DNA from: Blastococcus sp. DSM 46786
GTDB lineage: Bacteria; Actinomycetota; Actinomycetes; Mycobacteriales; Geodermatophilaceae
Reading direction: 5' to 3'
Assembly (NCBI RefSeq): GCF_900109665.1
Contig: NZ_FOAO01000008.1
Location: forward strand, 124,001-188,000
DNA: 64,000 bases
Both the position numbers and the translations under genes were made by a program. Shown one piece after another: positions 26,188-35,319 of this stretch. The notes under the pieces are model-generated. The model made no database searches, was not told the DNA's origin, and was given only the letters and a program-made list of their open reading frames with translations. Position 1 is the first letter of the stretch, and each line of letters opens with the position of its first letter.

Positions 26188-28222
26188 ACGGCGTCACGTC
26201 GACCTCGTCGTCGGTGAACCCGCGCCGCAGGTCACCCGGGACCGGGCCGCCGCGGCGTCCGTCGTCGTCCTGGCCGACCGAGCTCTCCAGCTGCCACGGC
26301 ACGGTCGTGATCATCACGCCGGGCTGGAACTGCAGCCGGGCACGCAGGCGCAACGCGCTCTGGTTGTGCAGCACGTTCTCCCACCAGTGCCCGACGACGT
26401 ACTGCGGCACGAAGACCACCACCAGCTCGCGCGGGCTGTCCCGCCGGATGCCCTTCACGTAGTCGAGGACCGGCCGGGTGATCTCCCGGTACGGCGACTC
26501 CAGCACGGTGAGCGGGACCGGGATGTCGTAGCGCTGCCAGTCGGCCTGCAGCGCGCGGGTCTCGCCGTCGTCGACGTTCACCGTGAGCGCGGTCAGCGCG
26601 TCCGGGCGGGTCGCCCGGGCGAAGCTCAGCGCGCGCAGCGTCGGCTTGTGCACCTTCGAGACGAGGACGACGGCGTGCACCTTGCTCGGCAGGGTGCGGG
26701 CGTCGGCGTCGGGCTCGAGCTGCTCCGACACGTGGCAGTAGTGCCGGTTGATCCCCTTCATCAGCGCGATGAGGACGGGCATGGCCAGCAGCACCAGCCA
26801 GGCGCCGTGGGTGAACTTGGTGACGACGATGATGACGAGGACGACGCCGGTGAGGGTTCCGCCGACGGCGTTGATGGCCTGGGACCGCCGGATCCGGGCG
26901 CGCACCGCCGGGTCGGTGACGCTGCGCAGCTCGCGGTTCCAGTGCCGCACCATGCCCGTCTGCCCCAGCGTGAAGCTGGTGAAGACCCCGACGATGTACA
27001 TCTGGATGAGCCGGTTGACGTCGGCGTCGAAGGCGAAGATGAGCAGCCCGGCGAAGCCCGCGAGCAGCAGGATGCCGTTGCTGTAGACGAGCTTGTCGCC
27101 GCGGGTGTGCAGCTGCCGCGGCATGAACCGGTCCTGGGCGAGCACGTTGCCCAGCAGCGGGAACCCGTTGAACGCCGTGTTGGCCGCCAGGATCAGGACC
27201 AGCGCCGTGGCCGCCTGGACGAAGAAGAAGCCGAACGAGGTGTCGCCGCCGAAGGTGGCGGCGGCCAGCTGCGCGATGACCGTGCGCTGCGGATCGGTCT
27301 CGCAGTCCCCGGGGAACCCGACCAGGTCGCAGGTGTGCTCGACGTACTTCACGTCGGCGAGCAGGGCGAGGGCGGTGACGCCGGCGAACATCGTGGCCGC
27401 GATCCCGCCCATGAGCGCGAGGGTGGTCGCCGCGTTGCGGCTCTTGGGCGGGCGGAAGGCGGGAACACCGTTGGCGATCGCCTCGACGCCGGTGAGCGCG
27501 GTGCAGCCGGAGGCGAAGGCGCGCAGCGCGAAGAAGATCAGGGCGAGCCCGGTGACGTCCTCGTACCCCGGCTCGGGCAGCACGGTCCACGAGGCGCTCT
27601 CCGCGACCAGGCCGCCCCCGGTGACGAAGTACTTCAGCAGGCCGGTGACGACCATGATCATGATGCCGCTGATGAAGAGGTAGGTCGGCGCCGCGAAGGT
27701 CCGCCCCGATTCCCGCACGCCGCGCAGGTTGACCGCGGCCAGCAGGGCCACGAGGCCCAGGGCGATCAGGACGCGGTGCTCGTTGAGCTCGGGGAACGCC
27801 GAGATGATGTTGTCGGTCCCCGCCGACACCGACACCGCGACGGTGAGGACGTAGTCCACGAGCAGCGCGCTCGCCACCGTCACACCGGCCCACTGCCCGT
27901 GGTTCTTGACGGCGACCTCGTAGTCACCACCGCCCGACGGGTAGGCGCGCACCACCTGCCGGTAGGAGAGCACCACCGTCGTGAGCAGCACCACGACGCC
28001 GATCGCGATCCAGGGGGCGAAGAAGAGGAACGCCGTGCCGGCCAGCGTCAGGACGATCAGGATCTCCTGGGTGGCGTAGGCCACGGAGGAGAGCGGGTCG
28101 CTGGCGAAGATCGGCAGCGCGAGCCGCTTGGGCAGCAACGACTCCCCCGCCCGGTCGCTGCGCACGGGTCGGCCGAGGACGAGGCGTTTCGGTAGTTGTC
28201 CGAGGTCGGACAGGCTTGGCAC
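26180..28222 (-). CDS. APC-superfamily permease, possible K+ importer (KimA-like)
   Basis: 680 residues. About twelve membrane segments occupy residues 30-480 (motifs ASDPLSSVAYATQEIL and SYRQVVRAYPSGGGDYEVA), followed by a soluble C-terminal domain of about 190 residues. The arrangement of an APC core, a cytosolic tail and divergently encoded TrkA regulators matches the KimA/YdaO group of K+-H+ symporters better than amino acid carriers, but the substrate is inferred. The GTG is preceded by TACCAT six bases upstream, so translation is probably leaderless. The gene order equals mycobacterial Rv2689c-Rv2692. Confidence 0.85.
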   Translation of the reverse strand: MPSLSDLGQLPKRLVLGRPVRSDRAGESLLPKRLALPIFASDPLSSVAYATQEILIVLTLAGTAFLFFAPWIAIGVVVLLTTVVLSYRQVVRAYPSGGGDYEVAVKNHGQWAGVTVASALLVDYVLTVAVSVSAGTDNIISAFPELNEHRVLIALGLVALLAAVNLRGVRESGRTFAAPTYLFISGIMIMVVTGLLKYFVTGGGLVAESASWTVLPEPGYEDVTGLALIFFALRAFASGCTALTGVEAIANGVPAFRPPKSRNAATTLALMGGIAATMFAGVTALALLADVKYVEHTCDLVGFPGDCETDPQRTVIAQLAAATFGGDTSFGFFFVQAATALVLILAANTAFNGFPLLGNVLAQDRFMPRQLHTRGDKLVYSNGILLLAGFAGLLIFAFDADVNRLIQMYIVGVFTSFTLGQTGMVRHWNRELRSVTDPAVRARIRRSQAINAVGGTLTGVVLVIIVVTKFTHGAWLVLLAMPVLIALMKGINRHYCHVSEQLEPDADARTLPSKVHAVVLVSKVHKPTLRALSFARATRPDALTALTVNVDDGETRALQADWQRYDIPVPLTVLESPYREITRPVLDYVKGIRRDSPRELVVVFVPQYVVGHWWENVLHNQSALRLRARLQFQPGVMITTVPWQLESSVGQDDDGRRGGPVPGDLRRGFTDDEVDVTPYG

Positions 28223-28394
28223 GGCGCGATGGTACGGACGCGCGGCACCCCGGCGGGCGTGACTCGGCCCACCCGGCCCCGATGGGGGATACGGGCGTCC
28301 TGGCCGCTGGCGCATCCCCGGCGGGTGTAGCTTCGCGGCCGGTGATGCGCAGGCGGACGGCGCCGGCGCCACCGGGGATCTGCGGGAGTGACGC

Positions 28395-29063
28395 GTGCAC
28401 GTGGTCGTGATGGGCTGCGGCCGTGTCGGCTCGGCCATCGCCCGGCGCCTGGAGCAGATCGGGCACAGCGTGGCCGTGATCGACCAGGACCCCGAGGCGT
28501 TCCGCCGGCTGGGGCCGGACTTCGCCGGGCGCCAGATCAAGGGCCTGGGCTTCGACCGGCAGACCCTGCTCGACGCCGGCATCGACTCCGCGGGCGCCTT
28601 CGCCGCGGTGAGCAGCGGCGACAACTCCAACATCATCTCGGCCCGGGTGGCGCGGGAGACCTTCGGCGTCCAGCACGTCGTGGCGCGGATCTACGACTCC
28701 AAGCGGGCCGAGGTCTACGAGCGCATGGGCATCCCCAGCGTGGCCACGGTGCCGTGGACGGTGAACCGGCTGCTGCGCGAGCTGCTGTCGGTCAAGGTGA
28801 GCGAGCTGTGGCGCGAGCCCACCGGGAAGGTGCTGCTCGTGCGCGTCACCGTCACCGACGCCTGGGTGGGCCGCAAGCTGGCCGCCCTCGAGGCGGCGAC
28901 CGGCGCCCGGGCGGCCTGGCTGACCCGGTTCGGCGAGGCCCAGCTGCCGACGCCGACCACGGTCCTCCAGGACGGCGACCAGCTCGTCGTCGCCGTCACC
29001 GACGAGCTGACGGCGCGGGTGCACGAGGTCGTCGAGCGCGGCCCCCAGGAGGCTGGTCACTGA
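28395..29063 (+). CDS. TrkA-family K+ uptake regulatory protein (first copy)
   Basis: 222 residues with an N-terminal RCK/TrkA_N Rossmann domain (MHVVVMGCGRVGSAIARRLE, acidic Asp-Gln-Asp near residue 32) and a C-terminal TrkA_C domain from about residue 140. Such proteins bind NAD(H) or nucleotides and gate K+ transporters at the cytosolic face. The stop overlaps the start of a second TrkA gene (TGATG), and the permease gene is divergent, with 172 bases between. GGGAG precedes the GTG. Confidence 0.9.
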   Translation: MHVVVMGCGRVGSAIARRLEQIGHSVAVIDQDPEAFRRLGPDFAGRQIKGLGFDRQTLLDAGIDSAGAFAAVSSGDNSNIISARVARETFGVQHVVARIYDSKRAEVYERMGIPSVATVPWTVNRLLRELLSVKVSELWREPTGKVLLVRVTVTDAWVGRKLAALEAATGARAAWLTRFGEAQLPTPTTVLQDGDQLVVAVTDELTARVHEVVERGPQEAGH

Positions 29064-29743
29064 TGCGAGTCGCGATCGTGGGAGCCGGCGCGGTCGGCCG
29101 CTCCATCGCTGGTGAGCTGCTGGAGAACGGCCACACCGTCATGCTCATCGAGAAGGACGGCCGCAAGGTGCGCACCCGCTCGGTGCCGGGCGCGGAATGG
29201 GTGCAGGCCGACGCCTGCGAGGTCTCCTCCCTGGAGGAGGCGCAGCTGGCGACCTGCGACGTCGTCGTGGCCGCGACCGGTGACGACAAGGCCAACCTCG
29301 TCGTGTCGCTGCTGGCCAAGACGGAGTTCGCGGTCAACCGCGTGGTCGCCCGGGTCAAGGACCCGCGCAACGAGTGGCTCTACACCGAGGCGTGGGGGGT
29401 CGACGTCGCCGTCTCCACCCCCCGCGTGCTGGCCGCCCTGGTCGAGGAGGCGGTGACCGTCGGCGACGTCGTCCGGCTCATGAGCTTCCGCAAGGGCGCG
29501 GCCAACCTGGTCGAGATCACCCTCGGCGACGACACCCCCTGGGTCGGGCGCGCGCTGCGCGAGGTGCCGCTCCCCCGCGAGACGGTGCTCACCACGATCC
29601 TGCGCGGCGACCGGGTGATCACCCCGTCGCCCGACGAGCCGCTGGAGTCCGGTGACGAGCTGCTGTTCGTGTCGCACGGCGACACCGAGGAGGAGCTGCA
29701 GTACGTCTTCGCCCCGGAGGGCCCGGGCGGCACCGCCCGCTGA
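29063..29743 (+). CDS. TrkA-family K+ uptake regulatory protein (second copy)
   Basis: 226 residues with TrkA_N (MRVAIVGAGAVGRSIAGELL) and a TrkA_C half (DTPWVGRALREVPLP...DELLFVSHGD). It is a paralogue of the preceding gene, overlapping it by one base, equivalent to mycobacterial CeoC. The two would form a heteromeric ring controlling the neighbouring permease or another Trk/Ktr channel; no TrkH/KtrB channel is encoded nearby. Confidence 0.9.
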   Translation: MRVAIVGAGAVGRSIAGELLENGHTVMLIEKDGRKVRTRSVPGAEWVQADACEVSSLEEAQLATCDVVVAATGDDKANLVVSLLAKTEFAVNRVVARVKDPRNEWLYTEAWGVDVAVSTPRVLAALVEEAVTVGDVVRLMSFRKGAANLVEITLGDDTPWVGRALREVPLPRETVLTTILRGDRVITPSPDEPLESGDELLFVSHGDTEEELQYVFAPEGPGGTAR

Positions 29744-29754
29744 GGGAGGACCTG

Positions 29755-29774
29755 GTCCGCTCCCTGCCGCGGAC
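29755..29774. terminator. Short hairpin between convergent genes
   Basis: GTCCGC pairs with GCGGAC over an eight-base loop, 12 bases after the second TrkA gene and just before the end of the convergent DUF3159 gene. It is short and only a possible terminator. Confidence 0.35.
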
Positions 29775-29782
29775 GGGCCGGC

Positions 29783-30580
29783 TCAGGCGGTGCGGTCGGC
29801 CTCGGGCGGGCCGGGGCTGCGGTGCCGGTGCAGGCGGGCGACCACCCACAGGCTGATCACCAGCACGACGGCGGTGAGCGGCAGGCCGAGCACGACCGAC
29901 GCGGTGCCCAGCAGCTCCACCTCGTCGGCGCGGTAGAGCACCCACTGGACGCCCGCGCGCAGGAGGAACGAGGCGGCCCACAGCGCGGTGAGCCACGAGT
30001 AGGCGCGCAGCAGCCGGGGCTCACGGCGCCAGTGCAGCTGCGGCGCGGCCGTCGGATCGGGGCGAACCGGCGTGCTCGCCGCCGGCTCGGTGCCCCGCGC
30101 CGCCCGGCGGTTCCAGGGCATGGAGTGCGCGGCCATCGAGCCGAGGTGGCTCGGCGCCAGGAACTCCGCGACGACGCCGACGAGGGGCCACCGGAACGGG
30201 ATGGAGCCCAGGAGCACCACCCCGACGACGAGGCTGCGCACGATCCCGAGCACGAAGAAGTCGCGGGCCTCGCCGGTGTTGGCCGCGATGGCCACCGCGA
30301 TGCCGACCCCGATCAGCCCGCTCACGGCCTGCTGCACGCTCTGCCGCCGGGCCAGCCGCAGGGCGAACACCACGACCGCCGCGGCCACCGCCGCCCAGAT
30401 GCCGGTGCGCAACCCGGCCAGGCCGTTGGCCACGATGAACGCGATGGTGGGCAGCGTCGCGTCGACCATGCCCCGCCAGCCGCCCAGCTGCGACAGCAGC
30501 CGCTCGCGGTCGAACACCGAGGTGGAGGAGCCGGTCTCGGGACCGTCCTCGCCGTCGTCCGGCCGGCCCGCTGCGGTCAC
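29783..30580 (-). CDS. DUF3159 family membrane protein
   Basis: 265 residues with five or six hydrophobic segments and the family segment LSQLGGWRGMVDATLPTIAF near residue 24, followed by NGLAGLRTGIWAAVAAA. Function unknown; the family is confined to actinobacteria and lies next to the ceoBC genes in mycobacteria too. The GTG at 30580 (VTAAGRPDDG) is chosen because the frame upstream runs antisense to intergenic sequence and is Arg-rich. Confidence 0.85.
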   Translation of the reverse strand: MTAAGRPDDGEDGPETGSSTSVFDRERLLSQLGGWRGMVDATLPTIAFIVANGLAGLRTGIWAAVAAAVVVFALRLARRQSVQQAVSGLIGVGIAVAIAANTGEARDFFVLGIVRSLVVGVVLLGSIPFRWPLVGVVAEFLAPSHLGSMAAHSMPWNRRAARGTEPAASTPVRPDPTAAPQLHWRREPRLLRAYSWLTALWAASFLLRAGVQWVLYRADEVELLGTASVVLGLPLTAVVLVISLWVVARLHRHRSPGPPEADRTA

Positions 30581-30641
30581 CCTCGTCCCCCTCGTTCGCT
30601 CCCCGTCCCGCGCGTGGCGGTCCCCGGCCACCGTGCGGCGG

Positions 30642-31019
30642 TCAGCCGGCGTTCAGCTCGTACCAGGGGTTGTAGATGACCTGCCGCCCGTCGAAGGCGG
30701 CGAACCGCCCGCGCGCGGTCAGCGAGCGGCCCGGTTCGATGCCGGCGATGCGCCGCCGCCCCAGCCAGACCAGGGTCACCGACCCCGACCCGTCGAACAG
30801 CTCGGCCTCGAGCGTGGGCACCGTCTCGCGAGGGGTGTAGACGACCGACTTCAGCCGGCCGGTGACGGTGACCACCGCGCCCTTGCGGCAGGCGCTGACC
30901 GGTTCGCAGCCGGCGCTGGCCGATCCCGCCCGCAGCTCCTGGGCGTCGATGGTGTGGTCGTCGGCGGTGAGTCGCTGCAACGTGCGCGACCACCAGCCCG
31001 CCGGTCGGGTCTCCGTCAC
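30642..31019 (-). CDS. OB-fold nucleic acid-binding protein
   Basis: 125 residues. The OB-fold strands are visible (VVTVTGRLKSVVY, AELFDGSGSVTLVWLG, SLTARGRFAAFDGRQVIYNP). It is equivalent by position and length to mycobacterial Rv2694c. It probably binds single-stranded nucleic acid; no partner is known. TACGCT lies six bases before the GTG and there is no ribosome binding site, so a leaderless start is likely. Confidence 0.85.
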   Translation of the reverse strand: MTETRPAGWWSRTLQRLTADDHTIDAQELRAGSASAGCEPVSACRKGAVVTVTGRLKSVVYTPRETVPTLEAELFDGSGSVTLVWLGRRRIAGIEPGRSLTARGRFAAFDGRQVIYNPWYELNAG

Positions 31020-31083
31020 GGGACCAGCGTAGTTCGCCGTCGTGCACAGGCGGACGCGCACCGGTGTTCGCTGCGTCGCGTCG

Positions 31084-31857
31084 TCAGGCGGGGTCTCCGG
31101 CGGGGCCGCCGGCCGGCGGCTGCCGGGCGGCGCCCGGAGGGGGCTGCGGGGCCGCGCCCGGAGGGGACGGGGGCGCGCCCGGAGGGGGCTGCTGCGCCGC
31201 CAGCTGCGCCGCGGCCTGCGGCGGGAGGGCGAGCGGGAGCGGCTCGCGCACCGGCATGGGCTCGGAGCCCCGGACGACGACGATGCCGCGGAAGGCGGCC
31301 TCCAGCGCCGCCGCCTCCGCCTCGCCGCCCGCGGCCGCGGAGCCGCTGAGCAGACCGCGCAGGAACCAGCGCGGACCGTCGACGCCGAGGAAGCGGGCCG
31401 GCCGCCGCGTCGCCGGCGGGGTGGGCTGCCCGGGCTGCGGTGCCACCGCCGCCATGACGGTCCCGGCCAGCTCGAGACCGAACGGGCCCTCCACCTCGCG
31501 CAGGGACGCGCCCTGCCCGGAGGCGCTGCGGGCCAGCTCGGCCCGGACGTCGTCCCAGATGCCGCCCGCCCGGGGCGCGGCGAACGCCGCGACCTGCAGC
31601 AGCGAGTTGCCGTGGCGCAGCGTCGCGCCGATCACCTTCTGCTGCTGGTTGAGCTCCACCCGCAGGTCCATCCCGGGGAGCGCCGGCAGCCGGATGGCCC
31701 CCAGGTCGATGCGCGCCAGCCCGTCCTCGGGGGCGTCGGCCTCGTCCCAGGGCCCGGTGGTCTCGTCGATGTCCCGGATCCGCTGCTGCGGCTCCGGGGG
31801 CACGCCCCGCTCGCGCAGGCTGCGGTCGATGCGGCTGCGCCGCCGTCCGAACGGCAT
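31084..31857 (-). CDS. DUF3710 family protein
   Basis: 257 residues, soluble. The family core spans about residues 35-195 (GPWDEADAPEDGLARIDLG, ELNQQQKVIGATLRHGNSLLQ, GPRWFLRGLLSG). The last 45 residues are a Pro/Ala/Gln-rich, low-complexity tail built of PPGAAPQP-like repeats. Function unknown. The gene starts two bases after the dut stop on the same strand, the same pairing as in mycobacteria. Confidence 0.85.
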   Translation of the reverse strand: MPFGRRRSRIDRSLRERGVPPEPQQRIRDIDETTGPWDEADAPEDGLARIDLGAIRLPALPGMDLRVELNQQQKVIGATLRHGNSLLQVAAFAAPRAGGIWDDVRAELARSASGQGASLREVEGPFGLELAGTVMAAVAPQPGQPTPPATRRPARFLGVDGPRWFLRGLLSGSAAAGGEAEAAALEAAFRGIVVVRGSEPMPVREPLPLALPPQAAAQLAAQQPPPGAPPSPPGAAPQPPPGAARQPPAGGPAGDPA

Positions 31858-31858
31858 G

Positions 31859-32365
31859 TCAGTTCCGCCCCTCGAGTGATGATGCGTCGGAGGACCCGGG
31901 CGTGGCGGCGCCGTGCCCGCCGGTCGAGCCGTGGCCGCCCTCGCCGCGGGCGCTGGCCGGGAGGTCGCGCACCGGGACGAACCGCGCGCGGACCACCGGC
32001 TGCACCACCAGCTGCGCGATGCGGTCGCCGCGGGAGAGCCGCAGCGGTGCCACCGGGTCCAGGTTGATGAGGTTGACCATGATCTCCCCGCGGTAGCCCG
32101 CGTCGATGGTCCCGGGTGCGTTCACCATGCTCAGCCCGAGCCGGTGCGCCAGCCCCGAGCGCGGGTGCACGAAACCGGCGTAGCCCTCGGGGATCGCCAC
32201 CGCCACCCCGGTACTCACCAGCCGGCGCTCGAAGGGGGCCAGCTCGACGTCCTCGGCCGCGGTCAGGTCGGCGCCCGCGTCACCGGCCAGGGCGTAGCGC
32301 GGGACGGCGCCGTCGGGCGCGGTGAGCCGGACGGGCACGTCCAGCTCGGCGGAGAGATCGGGCAC
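31859..32365 (-). CDS. dut: dUTP diphosphatase
   Basis: 168 residues. It hydrolyses dUTP to dUMP, preventing uracil incorporation into DNA. All five trimeric dUTPase motifs are visible: [38 protein letters not shown] and the C-terminal GEGGHGSTG. The tail beyond motif 5 is short and Ser/Gly rich. TAGGGT lies seven bases before the GTG at 32365, fitting a leaderless start, and an RPT1 element lies 15 bases upstream of the start. Confidence 0.95.
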   Translation of the reverse strand: MPDLSAELDVPVRLTAPDGAVPRYALAGDAGADLTAAEDVELAPFERRLVSTGVAVAIPEGYAGFVHPRSGLAHRLGLSMVNAPGTIDAGYRGEIMVNLINLDPVAPLRLSRGDRIAQLVVQPVVRARFVPVRDLPASARGEGGHGSTGGHGAATPGSSDASSLEGRN

Positions 32366-32379
32366 GTCGGCGACCCTAT

Positions 32380-32443
32380 AAGGACCGCCCTGCCCCCCAC
32401 CGCTCGCGGGCTCGCGGCGGGCCCCTGCAGGGAGGCCGTGCCA
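32380..32443 (-). repeat. RPT1 element, copy R2
   Basis: A 64-base copy in minus orientation, beginning GGCACGGCC at 32443 and ending GGTCCTT at 32380, immediately upstream of the dut promoter. The variable stem is CCCTGC/GCAGGG; the core has one change that forms a G-T pair. Confidence 0.7.
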
Positions 32444-32514
32444 TGCCGTCACCAGGCTCTGGGCGGGGCCGGGGCCGCGGGGCCGACGCCGGGACCCCGG
32501 ACGGACCCGGACCG

Positions 32515-33384
32515 TCAGGCCGGGGGGTCCCGCAGGTCGTCGAGGATGCGGCGCGCGAGGCCCTCGGTCGCACGGCGGTTGCCGCGGCCGGAGAGCGCGG
32601 CGCCGACGAGGAACGGGGCCGCCGCCGGCAGCGCCCCGGCCAGCCGGCGGGTCAGCCGCCGGCGCAGCGCACGCACGCCCGCGGCGCCCAGGACCGCCCC
32701 CAGCCCGGCGACGCCGCCGTCCCGCACGGCGCGCTGCTCCGACCACCCGGCCAGGTAGGCCTGGGCGCGCGCGGCGGCATCCCCCGGGGCGCGCCGGCCG
32801 TGCAGCTCGTGCAGCTCGCCGATGAGCACGACCTCCACGGCGGCGACGAGGACCGTCTCGGCCCCCAGCTCCAGGGGGACGGCGAGCAGCGACGGCGGCG
32901 CGAACCAGTGGGCGGCCGAGAGCCCGCCCGTGGCCGCCCCGATGCCCGAGGTGGCGCGGGCGGCGCGCTGGACGAGCGCCTCGGCGATCTCCTCGTCGCG
33001 CATCCCGGGGTGGGCGGCGCGCAGCTTCTCCCGGTCACGGATCGGCAGCCGGGGCGCCGCCGCTGCCAGGAGGTCGCCGAGCAGCGCCCCGGGCGCCCCG
33101 CCGGCCTTGCCGGTCACCCGGGTGCCGGACGGACCGGGTGACGGCTGGGCGCCGCTGCCGAACGCGCCGGCCACCGCGCCGGCGACGGCGGCGACGACGT
33201 CGCGCAGCCCCCCGCCGGCGGACCGGTCCGCGCTGCCACCGGTCAACCCGGCGACGGCGTCGGCGATCGCCCGCCCGGCGCGCGCGAGCGGGCTCTCCTC
33301 CGCCGTCGCGGGGGCGTCCTGCTGCGCGACCGGGCGCGGCGGCGGGACGTCACGGGGCGACCCGGTGCGCGAGCCGTCGGTCAT
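32515..33384 (-). CDS. Hypothetical protein, membrane-associated
   Basis: 289 residues. The first 110 are Pro/Ala/Gly rich; residues 110-150 form a soluble helical region ([26 protein letters not shown]); after that come hydrophobic stretches ([32 protein letters not shown]) and a basic C-terminus. No family is recognised. It takes the place where mycobacteria encode a DUF3093 protein (Rv2698) between dut and the DUF4193 gene. RPT1 copies lie on both sides. Confidence 0.6.
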   Translation of the reverse strand: MTDGSRTGSPRDVPPPRPVAQQDAPATAEESPLARAGRAIADAVAGLTGGSADRSAGGGLRDVVAAVAGAVAGAFGSGAQPSPGPSGTRVTGKAGGAPGALLGDLLAAAAPRLPIRDREKLRAAHPGMRDEEIAEALVQRAARATSGIGAATGGLSAAHWFAPPSLLAVPLELGAETVLVAAVEVVLIGELHELHGRRAPGDAAARAQAYLAGWSEQRAVRDGGVAGLGAVLGAAGVRALRRRLTRRLAGALPAAAPFLVGAALSGRGNRRATEGLARRILDDLRDPPA

Positions 33385-33410
33385 CCGTCGTCCCTTTCAC
33401 GGTGAGGCGC

Positions 33411-33566
33411 TGGAACAGTCCCTCGCGAGGCGCGCGAACGGCCCCCTCGCAGGATCCCGGAACGGCCACCCTCCAGGGTCCCGCGCCGAGCGGGTGACCG
33501 TCTGGAACGGCCGTCCTTCAGGGGCCCGCGCCGAGCCTGCGAGGCGTGGGGGGAAGGGCGGTCCTT
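33411..33566 (+). repeat. RPT1 element, copy R3, with degenerate partial copies
   Basis: The full copy is 33503-33566 (TGGAACGGCC to GGTCCTT, variable stem TCCTTC/GAAGGG). It is preceded from 33411 by two decayed copies of the left part (TGGAACAGTC..., GAACGGCCCCCTCGCAGG, GGAACGGCCACC). The right end stops two bases before the DUF4193 stop codon, mirroring R1 at the permease stop. Confidence 0.65.
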
Positions 33567-33568
33567 TC

Positions 33569-33868
33569 TCAGGCGCAGTCGCGGCAGAACAGCTGGTCGC
33601 CGCGCGTGGAGGCCAGCCGGCTGCGGTGCTGCACCAGGAAGCAGCGCGAGCAGGTGAACTCGTCCTCCTGCTTGGGCAGGACGCGGACGGTCAGCTCCTC
33701 GTTCGACAGGTCGGCGCCGGGCAGCTCGAGGTTCTCGTTGAAGTCCGTCTCGTCGACGTCGACCGACGAGGACTGCGCCTCGGCCCGTCGCGCCTTGAGC
33801 TCCTCGAGCGAGTCCTCGCCGAGCTCGTCGGTCTCGTTGCGGCGCGGGGCGTCGTAGTCGGTGGCCAT
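33569..33868 (-). CDS. DUF4193 family zinc-ribbon-like protein
   Basis: 99 residues, acidic, with the C-terminal pair of cysteine motifs CSRC and CRDC (about residues 72-75 and 95-98) that could hold zinc. It begins MATDYDAPRRNETDEL, the family hallmark. GGAGGAGGGGC precedes the ATG. Function unknown; conserved throughout actinobacteria next to cei and suhB, as here. Confidence 0.9.
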   Translation of the reverse strand: MATDYDAPRRNETDELGEDSLEELKARRAEAQSSSVDVDETDFNENLELPGADLSNEELTVRVLPKQEDEFTCSRCFLVQHRSRLASTRGDQLFCRDCA

Positions 33869-34155
33869 GGGGTGTGCCCCTCCTCCGGGGTTCCGCGGGC
33901 GTCGTGCCCGCTCGTCTGACGCGGCGCGGGGTGCGCGCCGTCGTCCTGGCCGTTCGCCGGTGGGCGACCGGTGGGTCGGTGTGTGGGGGCGGCCCGCACC
34001 GGGCGCCCGTCCACGTGCGCCGGCCCTCCTCGCGGAAGGCCAGCAGCCCCCCAACGCCGTCCGGCCCCGATTTGTGCCCGCCTCCTACGAGGTGACACAT
34101 CGGGGACCAGGAACGGTCGGGCGGGTCGCGGAGCGCCAGAGGTTACCCTGCGCCG

Positions 34156-35202
34156 GTGGCGACTTCCCCGGGTGCTGATCCAGCCGTCGTCGGGCCGTAC
34201 CTGGCCTCCGCGCTGGGGCACGAGCGATGGCGATCGGTCACCGTCGAGCTGATCGCCGCCGGCATGTCCAACCTGACCTACGTGGTGACCCCCGAGGGCG
34301 GGGCGGCCGAGGACGCGGTGATCCTCCGGCGTCCGCCGACGGGGGCCGTGCTGGCGACCGCGCACGACATGGCCCGCGAGCACCGGGTGATCTCCGCGCT
34401 GGTCCCCACGCCGGTACCGGTGCCGCGGACGCTGCACCTGTGCACCGACACGAGCGTGCTGGGTGCGCCGTTCTACGTGATGGAGCGCGTCGTCGGCCTG
34501 CACGTCATCGACCGGATCCCGGACGGCTACGCCGACGAACCGGCCCGGCGGCGTGCGATCGGGGAGGGCCTGGTCGACGTCCTGGCCGACCTGCACTCCG
34601 TCGACCCCGTCGCGGTGGGCCTGGGCGACTTCGGCCGCCCGGAGGGCTTCATGGCCCGCCAGGTGCGTCGCTGGACCCAGCAGTGGGAGGCCACCCGCGA
34701 CCGCGAGCGCCCGGGGTTGGACGCCCTCGCCGCCCGGCTGGCGGAGACCGTGCCCACCACGCAGCGGCACGGGATCGTCCACGGTGACTTCCGGTTGGAC
34801 AACTGCCTGCTCGACCCGGAGGTCCCCGGCCGCGTCCGGGCGGTGCTGGACTGGGAGATGTCCACCCTGGGCGACCCCCTGGCCGACCTGGGGATGCTCC
34901 ACGTCTACTGGCCGCAGGCCGGAGAGCGGAGCGTCGCCGGGCAGAGCACGGTGACCGCGCTGGAGGGCTTCCCCACCCGCGCGGAGGTCGCGGCGCGGTA
35001 CGGCGAGCGCAGCGGTCTGGACCTCTCCGACCTGTCCTGGTACGTGGGCTTCGCCTACTTCAAGTTCGCCGCGATCGTCGCCGGCATCGTCGCCCGCTCG
35101 GCCGCCGGCGCCATGGCGGGCAAGGACACGGCGGGCTACGCCGACCGGATCGACCCCTGCGTCGAGCGGGGACGCGCCGCGCTGGACGACGGTGCGATCT
35201 AG
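34156..35202 (+). CDS. Phosphotransferase family protein (APH/ACAD10-11-like kinase)
   Basis: 348 residues of aminoglycoside-phosphotransferase/choline-kinase fold. The catalytic loop is HGDFRLDN (His209, Asp211, Asn216), followed by DWEMSTLGDPLADLG with the metal-binding Asp. The sequence is closest in character to ACAD10/ACAD11-type kinases linked with fatty acid oxidation rather than drug resistance. It stands alone between the DUF4193 and cei genes. TACCCT lies six bases before the GTG, with no ribosome binding site, so translation is likely leaderless. Confidence 0.88.
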   Translation: MATSPGADPAVVGPYLASALGHERWRSVTVELIAAGMSNLTYVVTPEGGAAEDAVILRRPPTGAVLATAHDMAREHRVISALVPTPVPVPRTLHLCTDTSVLGAPFYVMERVVGLHVIDRIPDGYADEPARRRAIGEGLVDVLADLHSVDPVAVGLGDFGRPEGFMARQVRRWTQQWEATRDRERPGLDALAARLAETVPTTQRHGIVHGDFRLDNCLLDPEVPGRVRAVLDWEMSTLGDPLADLGMLHVYWPQAGERSVAGQSTVTALEGFPTRAEVAARYGERSGLDLSDLSWYVGFAYFKFAAIVAGIVARSAAGAMAGKDTAGYADRIDPCVERGRAALDDGAI

Positions 35203-35319
35203 CCACGTCGGCCGCCCCTAAGCTCGCAACCGACAGCCGTCCGCAGCAGTCGCGGCGCCGTCCCGTCCGTCCCGGGCGGTCCGGCCCCGGCTGCCCGGTC
35301 CTCGCCGAGGAGAACCACC

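Noticed and set aside
28223-28394. Cyclic di-AMP (ydaO-type) riboswitch upstream of the permease or TrkA genes
   Set aside because: The 172 bases show no recognisable ydaO core, and the permease appears to be leaderless, leaving no room for a 5' riboswitch on that side.
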